Source: Clostridiaceae bacterium
Lineage (GTDB): Bacteria; Bacillota; Clostridia; DSM-8532
NCBI GenBank assembly: GCA_025361665.1
Contig: JANYKF010000518.1
Coordinates: 1 to 7,449, forward strand
Reading direction: 5' to 3'
Length of the DNA stretch: 7,449 nt
The stretch's first letter is position 1. Each line of letters starts with the position of its first letter. Below the pieces are notes generated by a model. That model saw only the letters and a program-made list of their open reading frames with translations, was not told the DNA's origin and ran no database searches. Both the position numbers and the translations under genes were made by a program. Of this stretch, positions 6,419 through 7,449 are shown piece by piece.

Positions 6419-7092
6419 CGTCCGTCCCCTCCCCGCGACATGTCCAGCCGTCCGCTGTCCATGCGGATGACCCCGCTGGCCCGTGCGGGTTCCAGCAGGT
6501 GCGTGGCATGCGTCGTAATCAGCACCGTGGTTTTTTCATCCCGCAAAGAAATCAGAAGGGAAAGAATGATGAGGGCATTCTCTTTGTCGAGGGTACCGGT
6601 CGGTTCGTCGGCCAGGATCAGTTCGGACTTGCGGGCAATGGCCCGCGCGATGGCAACCCTTTGCCTTTCCCCCCAGGAAAGGTGCTCGATCGGGGAGGCG
6701 GCCTTGTGAGACAATCCAACGCGTTCGAGTGCCTCCAGCGCCTCCTGTCTCAGGGATCCCGAGGCAGGCCGCAGGAAACGGATACCGGCCATGACATTCT
6801 CGCACGCGCTCCTGCCGGCCGTCAGGCGAAACTCCTGGAAAACCGGGCCCACCTTGCGCCGCAATTTCCGGATATCCGCTCCCCGCGCACCGGACATCGG
6901 CTGGTTCAGCACGGACAGAAGGCCGGACGAAGGCGCAACCATGCCAAGCAGCAGCTGCAGCAGGCTGGTTTTGCCCGAACCGCTGGGACCGGTGACGTAA
7001 ATGAGTTCCCCGCCTCCGATGAAAAGGCTGAACGGCTTCAGGGCAACTGTTCCATCGGGATACTGCAGGGATACGTCCTGTGCCTCGATCAT
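6415..7092 (-). CDS. ftsE: Cell division ATP-binding protein FtsE
   Basis: The cytoplasmic ATPase partner of FtsX. From the chosen start (MIEAQDVSLQYPDG) it is 225 aa, about the usual FtsE length. Motifs in order are Walker A GPSGSGKT (35-42), Q-loop VFQEF (Gln86), ABC signature LSWGERQR (138-145), Walker B LILADE (Asp162, Glu163) followed by PTGTLD, and the H-loop His195 in ITTHATH. All catalytic residues are present. The signature has Trp where FtsE normally has Gly (LSGGE), a tolerated but uncommon variant. The ATG at 7092 was chosen because a GGAGG lies 8 nt upstream (7105-7101) and because family homology begins there. In-frame alternatives are an ATG at 7122 and a TTG at 7149 that overlaps the upstream stop; both lack a good Shine-Dalgarno and would add a non-homologous N-terminus. 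Confidence 0.95.
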   Translation of the reverse strand: MIEAQDVSLQYPDGTVALKPFSLFIGGGELIYVTGPSGSGKTSLLQLLLGMVAPSSGLLSVLNQPMSGARGADIRKLRRKVGPVFQEFRLTAGRSACENVMAGIRFLRPASGSLRQEALEALERVGLSHKAASPIEHLSWGERQRVAIARAIARKSELILADEPTGTLDKENALIILSLLISLRDEKTTVLITTHATHLLEPARASGVIRMDSGRLDMSRGGDGR

Positions 7093-7105
7093 CCGCTGTT
7101 CCTCC
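7090..7105 (-). promoter_or_regulatory. Ribosome binding site that decides the ftsE start
   Basis: On the - strand, AGGAGGAACAGCGG precedes the ATG at 7092; the GGAGG core maps to 7105-7101 with 8 nt of spacing. It favours this start over the in-frame ATG at 7122 and TTG at 7149. Confidence 0.8.
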
Positions 7106-7145
7106 TGTAAAACTCTTTTCATGCTTCCAGATCTCTGCTCATCCT

Positions 7146-7449
7146 TCAAAAAAGGCTGATTGACACATCCAAAGTCAGGGAGCCTTCGAGAATTTTGACC
7201 TTGCTGATGGTTCCCCCCTGCAGCAATGGCTCCAGGCCGAACCGGAGCGGGCCGTTTTTCGACAACTCGGCGAGCTGCGCGGGATCCAGCGGCATTCCGC
7301 CCTGGGTGCCGGATTGAACCTCATATTCCAGTGTGATGCCCTTCACCACTTTGAAGGAACCCGTCAGAACCAGGCCCGCATCCGGAATCTCCAGGGCCAC
7401 GCTGCCGGGATGAAAGCGGAAAACGGCACCCAGCATCCGCTTGTCCCCG
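7146..7449 (-). CDS. C-terminal part of an unidentified beta-rich protein (possibly a DUF2993/LmeA-like lipid-binding domain)
   Basis: The frame is open from the right edge of the window to a TGA at 7148-7146. About 100 residues are visible, and the codons before the first Met (Gly-Asp-Lys-Arg) show no stop, so this is most likely the end of a longer gene. The sequence alternates hydrophobic and polar residues as in beta strands: GSVALEIPDAGLVLTG, then KGITLEYEV, then a helical LDPAQLAELSK, and finally ISKVKILEGSLTLDVSISL. The closing pattern (V.+V.I.EG.L.LDVSISL) resembles the last strands of extracytoplasmic lipid-binding-like domains such as DUF2993, but this is a resemblance by eye. It lies 53 nt upstream of ftsE on the same strand and is likely cotranscribed, which hints at an envelope role. 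Function is unassigned. Confidence 0.6.
   Translation of the reverse strand, partial: GDKRMLGAVFRFHPGSVALEIPDAGLVLTGSFKVVKGITLEYEVQSGTQGGMPLDPAQLAELSKNGPLRFGLEPLLQGGTISKVKILEGSLTLDVSISLF

Noticed and set aside
6343..7110. Long + strand open frame (255 codons) antisense to ftsE
   Set aside because: It lies opposite a complete FtsE with all ABC motifs. Its product is low-complexity and has no domain signature.
7093..7149. TTG at 7149 (overlapping the upstream stop) as the ftsE start
   Set aside because: It has no Shine-Dalgarno and adds 19 residues without homology; the ATG at 7092 has AGGAGG and starts at the family boundary.

Overview
The window is about 7.4 kb of moderately GC-rich bacterial DNA with densely packed genes. 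A Na+-pumping decarboxylase subunit and a corrinoid-methyltransferase-like UroD protein fit an anaerobic or fermentative lifestyle. FtsE/FtsX fit a cell that divides with an ordinary divisome. Nothing seen fixes the phylum: an uncultured Gram-negative-type anaerobe (for example a deltaproteobacterial or similar lineage) is a guess, not a result.

Layout. Four genes lie on the + strand: the beta subunit of a Na+-translocating decarboxylase (1-1142, probably missing its N-terminus), a beta-CASP metallo-beta-lactamase-fold RNase-like protein (1307-3208), a UroD/MtaA-family protein (3280-4428) and an HD-domain phosphohydrolase (4425-5225). The last two overlap by 4 nt. On the - strand, reading in from the right edge, are the end of an unidentified beta-rich protein (7449-7146), ftsE (7092-6415) and ftsX (6418-5495). 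ftsE and ftsX also overlap by 4 nt. The two strands converge on a 269-nt gap at 5226-5494.

How the genes work together. FtsE (ATPase) and FtsX (membrane subunit) form one complex that couples ATP hydrolysis in the cytoplasm to septal peptidoglycan hydrolysis outside the membrane. The UroD-like and HD proteins are probably made together, but no shared pathway is evident. The decarboxylase subunit needs alpha and gamma partners that are not in the window. The RNase-like gene has its own strong ribosome binding site.

Unusual content. The most striking signals are repeats rather than genes. (1) A 32-bp tandem repeat starts inside the last codons of the decarboxylase gene and carries its stop codon in each unit. 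(2) A 51-bp tandem repeat sits in frame in the linker of the RNase-like protein as a 17-residue repeat. (3) Four perfect or near-perfect hairpins stand virtually end to end in the convergent gap, with further inverted repeats on either side; the first has the form of a bidirectional terminator. The hairpin array may be a dispersed structured element, but only a genome-wide search could show that.
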